NCBI GenBank assembly: GCA_002690875.1
Contig: NZGH01000042.1
Coordinates: 21,156 to 85,155 of the forward strand
DNA length: 64,000 nt
Reading direction: 5' to 3'
Origin: Rickettsiales bacterium
Lineage (GTDB): Bacteria > Pseudomonadota > Alphaproteobacteria > TMED127
The position numbers and the translations under genes were made by a program. Positions within the stretch are counted from its first letter, which is position 1; the number at the start of each line of letters is the position of its first letter. Positions 1 through 9,653 of the stretch are shown in pieces. The notes beneath the pieces are model-generated. The model was not told where the DNA came from. It worked only from the letters and a program-made list of their open reading frames with translations, and did not search any database.

Positions 1-308
1 GAGCATCAGGTTCTATTGCTGGTGTATTAGGAGCTTATTTGTATTTTTTTCCAAAAGCCAAAGTTTTAGTTTTAATTCCTTTTTTTATTTTTTTTACTGT
101 TAAAGTTCCAGCTTATATTCTTCTTATTTTTTGGTTTCTATATCAATTTTTAAATCTTTCTAATGTAGACTCCTCTGTAGCCTGGTTAGCACATATTGGT
201 GGTTTTATTTTTGGTTATTTTTTTGCTGTATTTAGCAAGAGCAATAATGAAAAAAAAAAAGGAAAAACGATTCTTTTAGATAAGGACGAAAAAGGTCCGT
301 GGGACTAA
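1..308 (+). CDS. Rhomboid-family intramembrane serine protease, C-terminal part
   Basis: The reading frame is open from the left edge (first full codon at base 3), so the N-terminus lies outside the window. The visible part starts in the GASGS motif that carries the rhomboid catalytic serine. It continues through hydrophobic helices to an AHIGGFIFGY segment, whose His is the second member of the Ser-His dyad and whose glycines are family-typical. It is expected to cleave transmembrane substrates inside the inner membrane. The last ~25 residues are a lysine-rich cytoplasmic tail ending GPWD. The stop lies 3 bases from the end of the convergent CoA-transferase. Family call is firm; substrate unknown. 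Confidence 0.85.
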   Translation, partial: ASGSIAGVLGAYLYFFPKAKVLVLIPFFIFFTVKVPAYILLIFWFLYQFLNLSNVDSSVAWLAHIGGFIFGYFFAVFSKSNNEKKKGKTILLDKDEKGPWD

Positions 309-311
309 AGT

Positions 312-1457
312 TTACTTAATTTTTTTCAATATTTCTGATTTATTTTCATTTAAATCCGGAGATTTTTTTACATTAGCGTTGATATTCATGAAGGAAAATT
401 TTAAAGGATTACCTGAAATTTTTAAATTATTAATTGTATTAAAATTATAATCTAAAACCATCTTTCTATTTTCAACTTGTGCATTTTTAATTACATCTTT
501 GATATTATTAATTTTAGAATGAGGTATTTTATTTTTTACAAAAACCTTACACCAATAATTTGTTTTTTTTTTTTTTAATTGATATTCAATATCTCTTCTT
601 AGATCTGAGAGGTTTTTATTTCTTTTAGCGTTATTTTTATATTTTTTTTTTTTATATAATTCTTCATTTTTAATTGAACAACAGAAATCTTTAAACATCT
701 TGTTGTTACCAATAGCTATTGCCAAAGTCCCATCTAATGTTTTGAACGCTCCGAATGGTGTTATTGACGGATGGTCAGTTCCAAGAGGAGAAGGAATTTT
801 TTTTTCAACTGAATATCTAGCTATAGCATTTTCGAGAATTGCAACTTGACAATCCAGCATACTCAAATCTAATCTTGAGCCTTTTTTTGATTGGTTTCTA
901 AAAATAATTTGTGTTAAAACACCAATCACTGCGTAAAGTCCAGCTACTATGTCACCAATTGACGAACCAACTCTGTAAGTTTCATTTTTATTCTTCCCAG
1001 TAATACTCATAATTCCTCCCATAGCTTGAACTATCATATCGTATGCTGGGTTTGCTTTAAGAGGACCTGTTTCACCAAAACCACTAATTTTTGTTTGTAT
1101 AAGTGATGGAAAGTTTTTTTTTAAATAACTAGAAGAAAATCCGTACTTTTCAAGTGTTCCAGGTTTAAAATTATCAATAATAACATCAGAAATAGTCAGT
1201 AATTTTTTAAATATTTTTTTATCTTCTTCATTTTTAAAGTCTATAATTATACTTTTTTTCCCCCTATTAAGTGAAATAAAGTATGATGATTTTTTTTTTA
1301 TGAAAGGTCCAAACTTTCTAGAATCATCGCCATTAGGTTTTTCTACTTTAATTATTTCAGCACCAAGATCTGATAATATTTGTGTAGCAAAAGGACCAGA
1401 AAGTACATTTGTTAAATCTAGTACTACAATATTACTAAGGGGAAGATTTTTATTCAC
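312..1457 (-). CDS. CaiB/BaiF-type family III CoA-transferase
   Basis: A 381-residue protein of normal family length. The N-terminus has the LDLTNVLSGPFATQILSDLG pattern and the following IIKVEKPNGDDSR segment typical of CaiB/BaiF enzymes. The catalytic aspartate is expected in YDMIVQAMGG (about residue 140). These enzymes move CoA between carboxylic acids in acyl-CoA metabolism; the substrate (formyl-, succinyl-, mesaconyl- or carnitine-type) cannot be read from the sequence. The start is GTG at 1457, only 48 bases from the divergent clpB start. The gene contains two long homopolymers (T14 at 563-576, T12 at 642-653) and stays in frame through both. The C-terminal third is lysine/asparagine-rich, probably from A/T bias. 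Confidence 0.85.
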   Translation of the reverse strand: MNKNLPLSNIVVLDLTNVLSGPFATQILSDLGAEIIKVEKPNGDDSRKFGPFIKKKSSYFISLNRGKKSIIIDFKNEEDKKIFKKLLTISDVIIDNFKPGTLEKYGFSSSYLKKNFPSLIQTKISGFGETGPLKANPAYDMIVQAMGGIMSITGKNKNETYRVGSSIGDIVAGLYAVIGVLTQIIFRNQSKKGSRLDLSMLDCQVAILENAIARYSVEKKIPSPLGTDHPSITPFGAFKTLDGTLAIAIGNNKMFKDFCCSIKNEELYKKKKYKNNAKRNKNLSDLRRDIEYQLKKKKTNYWCKVFVKNKIPHSKINNIKDVIKNAQVENRKMVLDYNFNTINNLKISGNPLKFSFMNINANVKKSPDLNENKSEILKKIK

Positions 1458-1505
1458 TTAAGCATTCTTTTCTTATATTTTAACATTAGTGGAGTATATT
1501 TTTTA

Positions 1506-4091
1506 ATGATAAATTTTGAACTATTTAGTGAAAAAAGTAAAATTTTAATTAATGATTCTCAGAATAAAGCCATCGAGAATAATCATCAACAAGTAACCCC
1601 TGAACATTTAGTTATAACTCTTTTTGATCAAAACGATGAATATATTCAAAATATTTTAAATGATTCTAACGTCGATATATCCAAGATAAGAAAAGATCTC
1701 GAAAATATAATTCAATCTTTTCCTACAATTTTAGGTAATAATGTTAACATTTATTTTTCAAGTGAAATGGTGCAAGCTTTTCTTAAATCTAAAGATTTAA
1801 TTAAAGAATTTAATGATCGCTATATTTCACCTGAGATTTTATTGTATTCTATTTTAAATTGTGAAAAACTTAAAATCTTTGACTTACTGCTAAAAAATGG
1901 CTTAAACAAAGATACATTAAAAAAATCAATCCTTAAGATAAGAAAGGGACAGACAATAGACAGTTCAAATAAATCAATAGACACCGATGCTTTAAAAAAA
2001 TTTTCAGTTGACGTTACTGAGTTAGCCAGAAACGGAAAGTTAGACCCTGTAATTGGAAGAGAAGAGGAAATAAGAAGAAGTATTCAAGTTCTATCTAGAA
2101 GAACTAAAAACAACCCTGTTCTCATAGGTGAACCTGGTGTAGGTAAAACAGCGATTATTGAAGGCCTAGCTTTAAGAATTGTTAATGACGATGTTCCAGA
2201 TTCTTTAAAGTTAAAAAAAATACTTTCGTTAGACCTAGGACTAATTATTGCTGGAGCAAAATTTAGAGGAGAATTTGAAGAAAGATTAAAATCAATACTC
2301 AAGGAAGTATCAGAAAATCAAAATTCAATTATTTTATTTATTGATGAAATTCACACTCTTGTAGGAGCAGGAAAAGCTGATGGATCTCTAGATGCATCAA
2401 ATCTTCTAAAACCAGCCTTAGCAAGAGGAGAATTACACTGCATAGGTGCTACCACTCTTAATGAATATAGAGAAAATATTGAAAAAGATACTGCACTTGC
2501 CAGAAGGTTTCAACAAGTGTTAGTAGAAGAACCATCAATTGATGATTCAATTTCGATTTTAAGAGGCTTAAAACAGAAATATGAAGCGTATCATGGAGTA
2601 AAAATATTAGATTCAGCGATTATATCAGCTGTTGAGTTATCAAACAGATATATTAATGATAGATTTCTTCCAGATAAAGCCATTGATTTAATGGACGAAG
2701 CTGCTTCCAGGATTAGATTACAAATTGATTCAAAACCTGAAGATCTTGATAAAATAGAGAGAAAACTCTTACAAAATAAAATTGAATATGAAAGTTTAAA
2801 AAAAGACAACGATAAAAAATCCACAGAAAGGTCAAAAGACCTGAAAAAAATAATTGGTGAACTGGAAAATCAATACACTGACCTAAATCAGAAATGGAAT
2901 AAGGAAAAGGAAAAAATAATTGAAATACAAAGACTCAAATCTGATGTGGACCTTCAAAAAAATAAGTTAAATATTTTACAAAGAAACGGAAAGCTCTCTG
3001 AAGCTGGAGAACTAGCCTACGGAAAAATACCTGAATTAGAAAAAAAACTATCCTATCTGGAAGAAACAAAAGAGAATACCATTTTAAGTAAAGAAGTAAC
3101 ATCAAATGAAATAGCTCAAGTTGTATCAAAGATTACTGGCGTTCCTGAGGAAAGAATGCTTGAGAAAGAAAAAAATAAAATACTAAATATGAATAAAATT
3201 CTAGCAAGTAAAGTCATCGGACAAAAAGAGGCAATTGAAAAAATTTCAAAAGCTGTTTTAAGGTCCAGAGCAGGAATCCAAGATCCTGATAGACCCATTG
3301 GTATTTTTCTTTTTTTAGGGCCTACAGGTGTTGGAAAAACAGAACTTACTAAAACTCTTTCAAATTTTTTATTCAACCAAACAAATTCCTTTTTTAGATT
3401 AGATATGTCTGAATATATAGAAAAGCACTCTGTATCTAAACTTATTGGCTCACCTCCAGGTTATATTGGTTATGAAAGTGGAGGACTACTTACAGAATCT
3501 ATTAGAAGAAAACCATACCAAGTTATTCTACTTGATGAGATTGAGAAAGCTCATTCAGAAATTTATAATATTCTTTTACAAGTTTTTGATGAAGGAAGAC
3601 TTACGGACTCACATGGAAGAACAGTCAATTTTAAAAATACAATAATTATAATGACATCAAACATTGGTGCTGAATTAATCAATTTTTCAGAGGAACAAAA
3701 AAATAAAATTGAAATATTTACTCAAGAGAAAATTCTTGAACAGGTTAAGCAAAAATTTAAGCCAGAGTTTCTTAATCGAGTTGATGAAATAATTATCTTT
3801 AACAGACTTTCAAAACAAGAAATGAATAAAATACTTAAATTACAAATTTCTGAGATAGTCGATTTTCTAAAGATTAAGAAAATTCAAATAGAGCTTGATG
3901 AAAAAGCAGAAAATTGGCTGATTGATGAGGGTTTTTCATCTTCTTATGGCGCTAGACCATTGAAAAGAGTAATACAAGCACATGTTATTGATAAAATAGC
4001 ACATATGATGATAAGCAATGAAATAAACGAGAAAAGCAAAGTTTTTATTTCGACAAAAAATAGTGAACTAGATTTTAAAATTAAATTATGA
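1506..4091 (+). CDS. clpB: ClpB disaggregase (Hsp100 AAA+ chaperone)
   Basis: At 861 residues this is full-length ClpB. It resolves protein aggregates in the cytosol with DnaK/DnaJ/GrpE. Order: N-terminal Clp repeat domain (1-150), first AAA+ module with Walker [11 protein letters not shown] (near 208) and Walker [14 protein letters not shown], a coiled-coil middle domain (about 400-530) rich in Glu/Lys, then the second AAA+ module with [10 protein letters not shown] (near 610) and the C-terminal D2-small domain. The middle domain separates ClpB from ClpA/ClpC. A GGAG sits at 1491-1494, 11 bases before ATG. I saw neither a sigma-32 type promoter nor a CIRCE element in the 48-base upstream gap. 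The stop overlaps the next gene by 4 bases (ATGA). Confidence 0.97.
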   Translation: MINFELFSEKSKILINDSQNKAIENNHQQVTPEHLVITLFDQNDEYIQNILNDSNVDISKIRKDLENIIQSFPTILGNNVNIYFSSEMVQAFLKSKDLIKEFNDRYISPEILLYSILNCEKLKIFDLLLKNGLNKDTLKKSILKIRKGQTIDSSNKSIDTDALKKFSVDVTELARNGKLDPVIGREEEIRRSIQVLSRRTKNNPVLIGEPGVGKTAIIEGLALRIVNDDVPDSLKLKKILSLDLGLIIAGAKFRGEFEERLKSILKEVSENQNSIILFIDEIHTLVGAGKADGSLDASNLLKPALARGELHCIGATTLNEYRENIEKDTALARRFQQVLVEEPSIDDSISILRGLKQKYEAYHGVKILDSAIISAVELSNRYINDRFLPDKAIDLMDEAASRIRLQIDSKPEDLDKIERKLLQNKIEYESLKKDNDKKSTERSKDLKKIIGELENQYTDLNQKWNKEKEKIIEIQRLKSDVDLQKNKLNILQRNGKLSEAGELAYGKIPELEKKLSYLEETKENTILSKEVTSNEIAQVVSKITGVPEERMLEKEKNKILNMNKILASKVIGQKEAIEKISKAVLRSRAGIQDPDRPIGIFLFLGPTGVGKTELTKTLSNFLFNQTNSFFRLDMSEYIEKHSVSKLIGSPPGYIGYESGGLLTESIRRKPYQVILLDEIEKAHSEIYNILLQVFDEGRLTDSHGRTVNFKNTIIIMTSNIGAELINFSEEQKNKIEIFTQEKILEQVKQKFKPEFLNRVDEIIIFNRLSKQEMNKILKLQISEIVDFLKIKKIQIELDEKAENWLIDEGFSSSYGARPLKRVIQAHVIDKIAHMMISNEINEKSKVFISTKNSELDFKIKL

Positions 4092-4963
4092 AAAAAATAG
4101 GTTTCATAGGCTTAGGAATAATGGGAGGTAATATGGCTTCTCATCTTTTAAAAAAATACAAAAATATTAATATTATTAAAAGAAATTCAATTAATACAAA
4201 AAAATTTATAAAAAAATTTGCCAATAAAGGGAAAATTAATTTATATGATAATCATAAAGAATTAGCAGAAAATTCAGAACTTATAATCTCTTGTGTAGGT
4301 AATGACAATGATCTGGAGGATATATATTTAAAAAAAAATAAAATTTTAGATGGCGTGAAAAAAAATACAATTATAGTGGATCACACTACTGCATCATTAA
4401 ATATATCAATAAAACTTTTCAAAAAATTTAGGAGCAAACAAGCTTTTTTTTTTGACGCACCCGTGAGTGGTGGAGAGATTGGTGCACAAAAAGGTAATTT
4501 AGCAATCATGGTGGGAGGAGAGAGAAATAAATTCGAAGTATTAAAGAAAAGTTTAGATTGTTATTATAAATCAATGATTTATATGGGTAAATCAGGAAAC
4601 GGACAACTTACAAAAATGGTTAACCAAATTTGTGTTGCATCAATAATTCAAGGTTTAGCTGAGGGGTTAAATTTTGCAAAAAAAAAAAAACTAAATGTAG
4701 AAAATTTATTAGAGGTGATACAAAATGGTGCTGCACAATCTTGGCAACTTGAAAACAGATCCATTACAATGTGGAATAATAAATTTAACTTTGGTTTTAT
4801 GAACAAACTAATGCTTAAAGATCTTAAGATTTTATTAAACGAATCAAATATCTCTAATATTAAATTACCAATTACAAAACGAATTAAAGATTTTTATACT
4901 AAGTTGATAAAAAAAGGTTATTCAAAAGAAGATACATCGAATTTAATTAGATTATTGAAGTAA
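4088..4963 (+). CDS. Beta-hydroxyacid dehydrogenase (3-hydroxyisobutyrate dehydrogenase / tartronate semialdehyde reductase family)
   Basis: 291 residues with an N-terminal Rossmann fold (GFIGLGIMGGNMASHLL) and the substrate-binding signature DAPVSGGEIGAQKGNLAIMVGG near residue 125. The catalytic lysine is in GNGQLTKMVNQ near residue 178. The family oxidises or reduces 3-hydroxy acids or semialdehydes with NAD(P). Candidates are tartronate semialdehyde reductase, 3-hydroxyisobutyrate dehydrogenase or a glyoxylate/succinic-semialdehyde reductase, and sequence alone does not decide. It is translationally coupled to clpB through a 4-base overlap, though no functional link is obvious. An A13 tract at 4678-4690 keeps frame. 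It ends one base before the convergent hflX. Confidence 0.88.
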   Translation: MKKIGFIGLGIMGGNMASHLLKKYKNINIIKRNSINTKKFIKKFANKGKINLYDNHKELAENSELIISCVGNDNDLEDIYLKKNKILDGVKKNTIIVDHTTASLNISIKLFKKFRSKQAFFFDAPVSGGEIGAQKGNLAIMVGGERNKFEVLKKSLDCYYKSMIYMGKSGNGQLTKMVNQICVASIIQGLAEGLNFAKKKKLNVENLLEVIQNGAAQSWQLENRSITMWNNKFNFGFMNKLMLKDLKILLNESNISNIKLPITKRIKDFYTKLIKKGYSKEDTSNLIRLLK

Positions 4964-4964
4964 T

Positions 4965-6041
4965 TCAGGTGATTTTTTTTGCAATTTTAGTTTTTAGTTC
5001 CTCAATACCCTCACCACTTAGTGCTGAAACATGCACAGACTGACTATTAAATGAATTATGATGTTTGTTCAAATTCTTTATCAAGTCAACTTTATTAATC
5101 ACCTCTATTATTCTTTGATCATCATTGTAGATACCAATTTCATCTAATATTTTTATTACTTCATTTCTCTGTTCTAAATAATATTGACTTGATATATCTC
5201 TTACATGAAGGATTAAATCTGAATAAATTATCTCATCCAGCGTTGACTTGAATGCGTCAATTAGTGTTGTAGGAAGATCACGAATAAAACCCACGGTATC
5301 TACAAACACAAAATTCATATTTTTAAAAAAGGACTTTCTTATTGTCGAATCTAATGAAGCAAAAAGCATGTCTTTGGATAAAACATTTGCTTTCGTTAAT
5401 TTATTAAATAATGTTGATTTACCAGAGTTTGTGTAACCCACAAGAGAGATTATTGGTACTTTATTTTTTTTTCTTCTGTATCTTTGGTTATTTCTACTGG
5501 AAATGATATTTTTAATTTTTTTTTTTAATCTATTTATTCTTTCTGTAATTTGCCTTCTATCAGACTCTATTTGTTTTTCCCCAGGCCCGCCCATAAATCC
5601 AGCACCACCTCTTTGTCTTTCAAGATGTGTCCACGATCTAACGAGTCTACTCTTTTGATATTCTAAGCTTGCTAACGTTACACTAAGTTTTCCTTCATTA
5701 GATTTAGCTCTTGAACCAAATATTTCTAATATCAAATTTGTCCTGTCCAAAACCTTACAATTCAGTTCTTTTTCAAGGTTTCTTTGTTGAATAGGAGACA
5801 AAGTTGTATTTATAAGTAAAAGATCTACTTTGTAGTTGATAACTTCTAGTTTAATTTTTCTAATAAAGCCTTTATTTAAGTATGTTTTGGGACTAATTGT
5901 ATCTAAACCTACTAATAGACTATCAATACAGTTTAAATTAATTGCTTTAACTAGATTTACAGCTTCTTCTAGAAAGTAATCATTATTTATTCTTTTTTTT
6001 TTTAAATATGGATGAATTACCAAAATATCTCTATTATTCAT
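4965..6041 (-). CDS. hflX: HflX-type ribosome-associated GTPase
   Basis: 358 residues, short for HflX but with all core parts. The N-terminal HflX domain is followed by the glycine-rich linker RGGAGFMGGPGEKQIESDRR. The G domain has G1 GYTNSGKSTLFNKL, G3 DTVGFIRDLP and G4 NKVDL. HflX binds the 50S subunit and splits stalled or hibernating ribosomes. It is the last gene of the ypjD-dusB-ntr-trkA-dat cluster and overlaps dat by 8 bases. In most alphaproteobacteria hfq sits directly upstream of hflX; here there is no room for it. Confidence 0.95.
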   Translation of the reverse strand: MNNRDILVIHPYLKKKRINNDYFLEEAVNLVKAINLNCIDSLLVGLDTISPKTYLNKGFIRKIKLEVINYKVDLLLINTTLSPIQQRNLEKELNCKVLDRTNLILEIFGSRAKSNEGKLSVTLASLEYQKSRLVRSWTHLERQRGGAGFMGGPGEKQIESDRRQITERINRLKKKIKNIISSRNNQRYRRKKNKVPIISLVGYTNSGKSTLFNKLTKANVLSKDMLFASLDSTIRKSFFKNMNFVFVDTVGFIRDLPTTLIDAFKSTLDEIIYSDLILHVRDISSQYYLEQRNEVIKILDEIGIYNDDQRIIEVINKVDLIKNLNKHHNSFNSQSVHVSALSGEGIEELKTKIAKKIT

Positions 6042-6885
6042 AAATTTGCTTATCTAAAAAATTTTCTAGTTTACTCATTAATGTTTTTGTAATTAAACCA
6101 ACTTTTTTTTTATTAATAATTATGTTATCGACTTTAGTGACAGGAATAACACCAAGCGTTGTGCTCGTTAAAAATGCCTCATCACATTTTTTTATATCAT
6201 TAATATCAAAGGCTTTTTCAATAACTTTTAGTTTATTTTTCAATGCAATTTCAACAACACAATCTCTTGTTACTCCACCAAGAATAAAATTATTTTTAGG
6301 ATGCGTGTAAATTTGACTCTTTTTATTTACTATAAATGCATTAGAAGTAGTTCCCTCAGTTATAAAATTTTTTCTTGATTGCCATACTTCAAAAAAGCCG
6401 CTTTCATGACCCTTTTGCTTATCTAACACGTTAGCTAATAAAGATATGGACTTAATATCACAGCGCATCCATCTTTGATCTTTTGTAAGACCAACGTTTA
6501 CACCTTTTTTAATTTTATCTAAACCTCCTTTTGAAAAAGTAAAGATAACTACATTTGGTTTGACATTATTAGGAAAAAGATGATTTCTTCTAGCAGTTCC
6601 TCTAGTAATTTGTATGTACAAAAAACCATTATTTATATCATTTAATTTCAAAAGATGATTGATAATTATTTTCAATGAGTTTTGATTAGTGAACGGTTTA
6701 CTAATTTGCAAATCAATTAATGATTTGCTTAATCTATTTAAGTGTCTATTAAAGTTTAATAGTTTTCCTTTTCGAAAACCAATTACTTCGTAAACTCCAT
6801 CAGAAAAGTTGAACCCTCTGTCCTCTACAGAAATTTGAGCATCAATATTATTTGTATAAAAACCATTGATATAGGAGAAGGACAT
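6034..6885 (-). CDS. dat: Class IV PLP aminotransferase, probable D-amino-acid (D-alanine) transaminase
   Basis: 283 residues, fold-type IV PLP enzyme. It converts D-alanine + 2-oxoglutarate to pyruvate + D-glutamate or similar, supplying D-amino acids. Features: YINGFYTNNIDAQISVEDRGFNFSDGVYE at the N-terminus with the acidic DRG motif, the PLP-lysine region RWMRCDIKSISLLANV (Lys near 145), and the ITEGTTSNAFIV phosphate-binding segment. A branched-chain aminotransferase or aminodeoxychorismate lyase is possible. D-AAT is favoured by RxxxCDIKS and by the known trkA-dat-hfq-hflX order of alphaproteobacteria. I chose ATG at 6885 (TGATG with the trkA stop) over TTG one codon upstream. Confidence 0.82.
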   Translation of the reverse strand: MSFSYINGFYTNNIDAQISVEDRGFNFSDGVYEVIGFRKGKLLNFNRHLNRLSKSLIDLQISKPFTNQNSLKIIINHLLKLNDINNGFLYIQITRGTARRNHLFPNNVKPNVVIFTFSKGGLDKIKKGVNVGLTKDQRWMRCDIKSISLLANVLDKQKGHESGFFEVWQSRKNFITEGTTSNAFIVNKKSQIYTHPKNNFILGGVTRDCVVEIALKNKLKVIEKAFDINDIKKCDEAFLTSTTLGVIPVTKVDNIIINKKKVGLITKTLMSKLENFLDKQIYE

Positions 6886-8267
6886 CAAAAAAACTCTATA
6901 TTAACCTCAGAATACTTTTCAATATCTTTTATTGATGCAGGAATGGAAAAGATTATTAACTTATCCTTAACTTGAAGTATAGTGTTTTCGTCAGTCAATA
7001 TTAGTTCGTTATTTCTAACAACACCACCAATAACAACACCCTTGGGCATTGTAAGATCTGATATTTTTTTATCAGAAAATTTTGTTGTGGGAAGAATTTC
7101 AATTTCCATTATTTCACCACGATCATTTCCAAAGTCATGCACTTCTTTAACTTTACCTCTCCTAACGTATTGAAGAATTGCCGAAGTTGTAATATTACCA
7201 GGGTTTATCAAAACATCTAAGGTTAATTTTTTGGATAATCTTCTATAATTTTCATTACTGACAATTGCCATTGATCTTTTACAACCAAGATCTTTTGCTA
7301 GTAAAGATGAAAAGATATTTGTCTCGTCATCATCTGTAACAGAAATAATTGCCTCTGCACCTGAAACTCCCGCTTCTTTTAGAATTGCAGTATCCAAAGC
7401 ATCACCATATAAAATAGTATTTTGATTTGAAAGTTTAGATGAAACTAATTTGCTTTTTTCAAGATTATTGTCAATAATCTTACAGCTAATTTCAGGATAG
7501 TCCTTTTCTATGATCTTAATAACATTAAATCCAACATTTCCTGCTCCTACAATTACAACTTTTCTATTTTCTTGAGACTTAATACCAAAAACCCTTAATG
7601 CTCTCAATAAATCTTTATTTTTAATACATATATAAATATCATCTCCAGGATAAATTTCTACTTTACCAGTTGGAATGATAATTTCATTATCTCTGAATAT
7701 AGACAAAATTTTAACCTCTAATCCCGAGAAAATCCCTGGTAACATTCTTAATGGAGTATTTACTATAGGGCAAGATTCTTCAATAGACATCCCAATTATT
7801 CTTGCTACCTTATCACCTAAATAAAAAGAATCGAATGCACCAGGAGTATTTAGTTGTCTAATTATTGCTTTAGCCACCTCTAGTTCTGGAGAGATTATTG
7901 CATCTAAATCAATTTTATTTTTGACAAAAAGATTATCGTAATATTTTGGGTTTAAAAAACCTGATTCCTTAATTCTTGCAACTTTAATGGGTATATTAAA
8001 TATAAAATTAGCTAATTGACAACACAGAATATTTGATTCATCTTTCTCAGAAACTGCAATAATTATATCCGCTTCATTAGCTCCAGCTTTTTCTAATATT
8101 TCAGGAAGGATTATTTTACCACAAATACTTTTAAGATCTAAAGTTTTATTCAAAGATCTTAAACGGGATTCAGAATCATCTATTATAGTAACATCATTAT
8201 CCTCGTAAACAAGTTGCTTAGCAATATTAGCCCCAACTTCACCAGCACCACAAACAATAATTTTCAT
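6885..8267 (-). CDS. trkA: TrkA, regulatory NAD-binding subunit of Trk potassium uptake
   Basis: 460 residues made of two repeated halves, each an RCK Rossmann domain plus a TrkA-C domain. The first half begins IIVCGAGEVGANIAKQL, the second VVIVGAGNVGFNVIKII near residue 233. The acidic residue after beta-2 (IIDD; IIDN) fits NAD(H) binding. TrkA sits on the cytosolic face of the TrkH/TrkG channel and gates K+ uptake. No trkH is in this window, so the channel subunit must be encoded elsewhere. Position directly after ntrX is conserved in alphaproteobacteria. It starts 6 bases after the ntrX stop. Confidence 0.95.
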   Translation of the reverse strand: MKIIVCGAGEVGANIAKQLVYEDNDVTIIDDSESRLRSLNKTLDLKSICGKIILPEILEKAGANEADIIIAVSEKDESNILCCQLANFIFNIPIKVARIKESGFLNPKYYDNLFVKNKIDLDAIISPELEVAKAIIRQLNTPGAFDSFYLGDKVARIIGMSIEESCPIVNTPLRMLPGIFSGLEVKILSIFRDNEIIIPTGKVEIYPGDDIYICIKNKDLLRALRVFGIKSQENRKVVIVGAGNVGFNVIKIIEKDYPEISCKIIDNNLEKSKLVSSKLSNQNTILYGDALDTAILKEAGVSGAEAIISVTDDDETNIFSSLLAKDLGCKRSMAIVSNENYRRLSKKLTLDVLINPGNITTSAILQYVRRGKVKEVHDFGNDRGEIMEIEILPTTKFSDKKISDLTMPKGVVIGGVVRNNELILTDENTILQVKDKLIIFSIPASIKDIEKYSEVNIEFF

Positions 8268-8273
8268 AAAATG

Positions 8274-9653
8274 TTAACTACCTGAATTAATTTTTAGTGA
8301 CTTTAATTTTCTATAAAGTGCAGTTCTTTCCATTCCAATTTTCTGAGAAACTTGTGATATATTATTATTATATTTTCTTAAATTATAGCTTAAATAATTT
8401 TTTTCAAAAGACTCTCGAGCTTGTTTTATATCAGAATCCAAGTAATCAATGTTATGATTGTTTTCTACTTTTTCTTTTTCATTTAAAAAGCCAGTTAGTA
8501 AATTAATAATTTTTTCTTTTGTTATTTTCTCATTTTTGTCCTCTGATAACATAAAAACACTCCACTCAATAAATTTTTTCAACTGTGCAATACTATTAAA
8601 ACATACTAATTCAGAAAAAAATAGAATAGCATCATTTGAAACGTTTTCTATATTCATTTTATGAAAATCTAATGATGAGTTAAGAAATTCAGTTACAAGA
8701 CCATTTATGTCTTCGATTCTTTGTTTTATTGAAGGTACCATAATTTCGAAAAAATTAATTTTATTCAAAAGATCAGATCTAAAAGTATTACATTTTCTTA
8801 ATTCATTTAACAGCATTTTTGAAGAAGAAATGATTCGTAAATCAATTTTATTAGAGCTGAGACCTCCTACTCTATAATATTTTTTTTCTTCTAAAACTCT
8901 TAAAAATTTGCCTTGAACTTTTGAATTCATTTTATCAATATTTTTAATAAATAATGAACCTCCGTTAACTTCTTCTAGAATACCTAAAGATTTTATTATA
9001 CCTTTTTCTTCACTTCCAAATAATTTTTCTTCTGTTTCAACTTTATTAAAATCAGAAAAGTCTATTACTTTTAATCTTTTATTATTTCTATTTGATTCAA
9101 GGTGAATTTTTCTAGCCAAAAACTCCCTTCCACTTCCATTTAATCCACTGAGTAAAATTGAAGAGTCTGTTTTTGAAATTTTATTTAGAGAATGTAATAC
9201 TTTCTTTGATGCTTCAGAGTTTGCAATATAATTATCATTTTTTGATACATATAAATTATTAATCTTATTTTTTAAGTCATAATTCTCTAATGCTTTTGTA
9301 ACTTTAAAAATCAATAACTCACCGTCAAGGGGTTTTTCAATAAAATCGTAAGCTCCTTTTTTAATTGAATTAACTGCTGTTTCAATATTACCGTGCCCAC
9401 TTATCATAATTATTGGAACTGTTTCATTAAGCTCCTTAATTTGTTCAAGAGTTTGGAATCCATCAAACTTTGAATCATTTAACCAAATATCAAGAATTAC
9501 AAGTGAGTATGAATTTTTTCTGAACTCCTTTATTCCTTCTTCAGAAGAGATACAATATTTAGTGTTAAATCCTCTGTCGTTTAACAAGCCCGACAACTGA
9601 TCACAAATATCTACTTCGTCATCAATAATAAGTATTTTCCCTTCAATATTCAT
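8274..9653 (-). CDS. ntrX: NtrX response regulator with degenerate AAA+ domain
   Basis: 459 residues in the NtrC layout: receiver (1-120) with acidic pocket D11/D12, phospho-acceptor D55 and Lys in EKPLD; central AAA+ region (about 140-380); C-terminal Fis-type helix-turn-helix ending RTALYRKLKSLKI. The central domain is damaged at every catalytic site. Walker A reads GLNGSGRE (Lys replaced by Arg, near 176). Walker B reads LFIKNID in place of LFLDEI. The GAFTGA sigma-54 contact loop is absent. It is therefore probably a phosphorylation-controlled DNA-binding protein, not a sigma-54 activator. It follows ntrY directly (TAAATG). Confidence 0.93.
   Translation of the reverse strand: MNIEGKILIIDDEVDICDQLSGLLNDRGFNTKYCISSEEGIKEFRKNSYSLVILDIWLNDSKFDGFQTLEQIKELNETVPIIMISGHGNIETAVNSIKKGAYDFIEKPLDGELLIFKVTKALENYDLKNKINNLYVSKNDNYIANSEASKKVLHSLNKISKTDSSILLSGLNGSGREFLARKIHLESNRNNKRLKVIDFSDFNKVETEEKLFGSEEKGIIKSLGILEEVNGGSLFIKNIDKMNSKVQGKFLRVLEEKKYYRVGGLSSNKIDLRIISSSKMLLNELRKCNTFRSDLLNKINFFEIMVPSIKQRIEDINGLVTEFLNSSLDFHKMNIENVSNDAILFFSELVCFNSIAQLKKFIEWSVFMLSEDKNEKITKEKIINLLTGFLNEKEKVENNHNIDYLDSDIKQARESFEKNYLSYNLRKYNNNISQVSQKIGMERTALYRKLKSLKINSGS

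Noticed and set aside
1458..1505. Heat-shock promoter or CIRCE element ahead of clpB
   Set aside because: No match to the sigma-32 consensus or to the CIRCE inverted repeat in the 48 bases.
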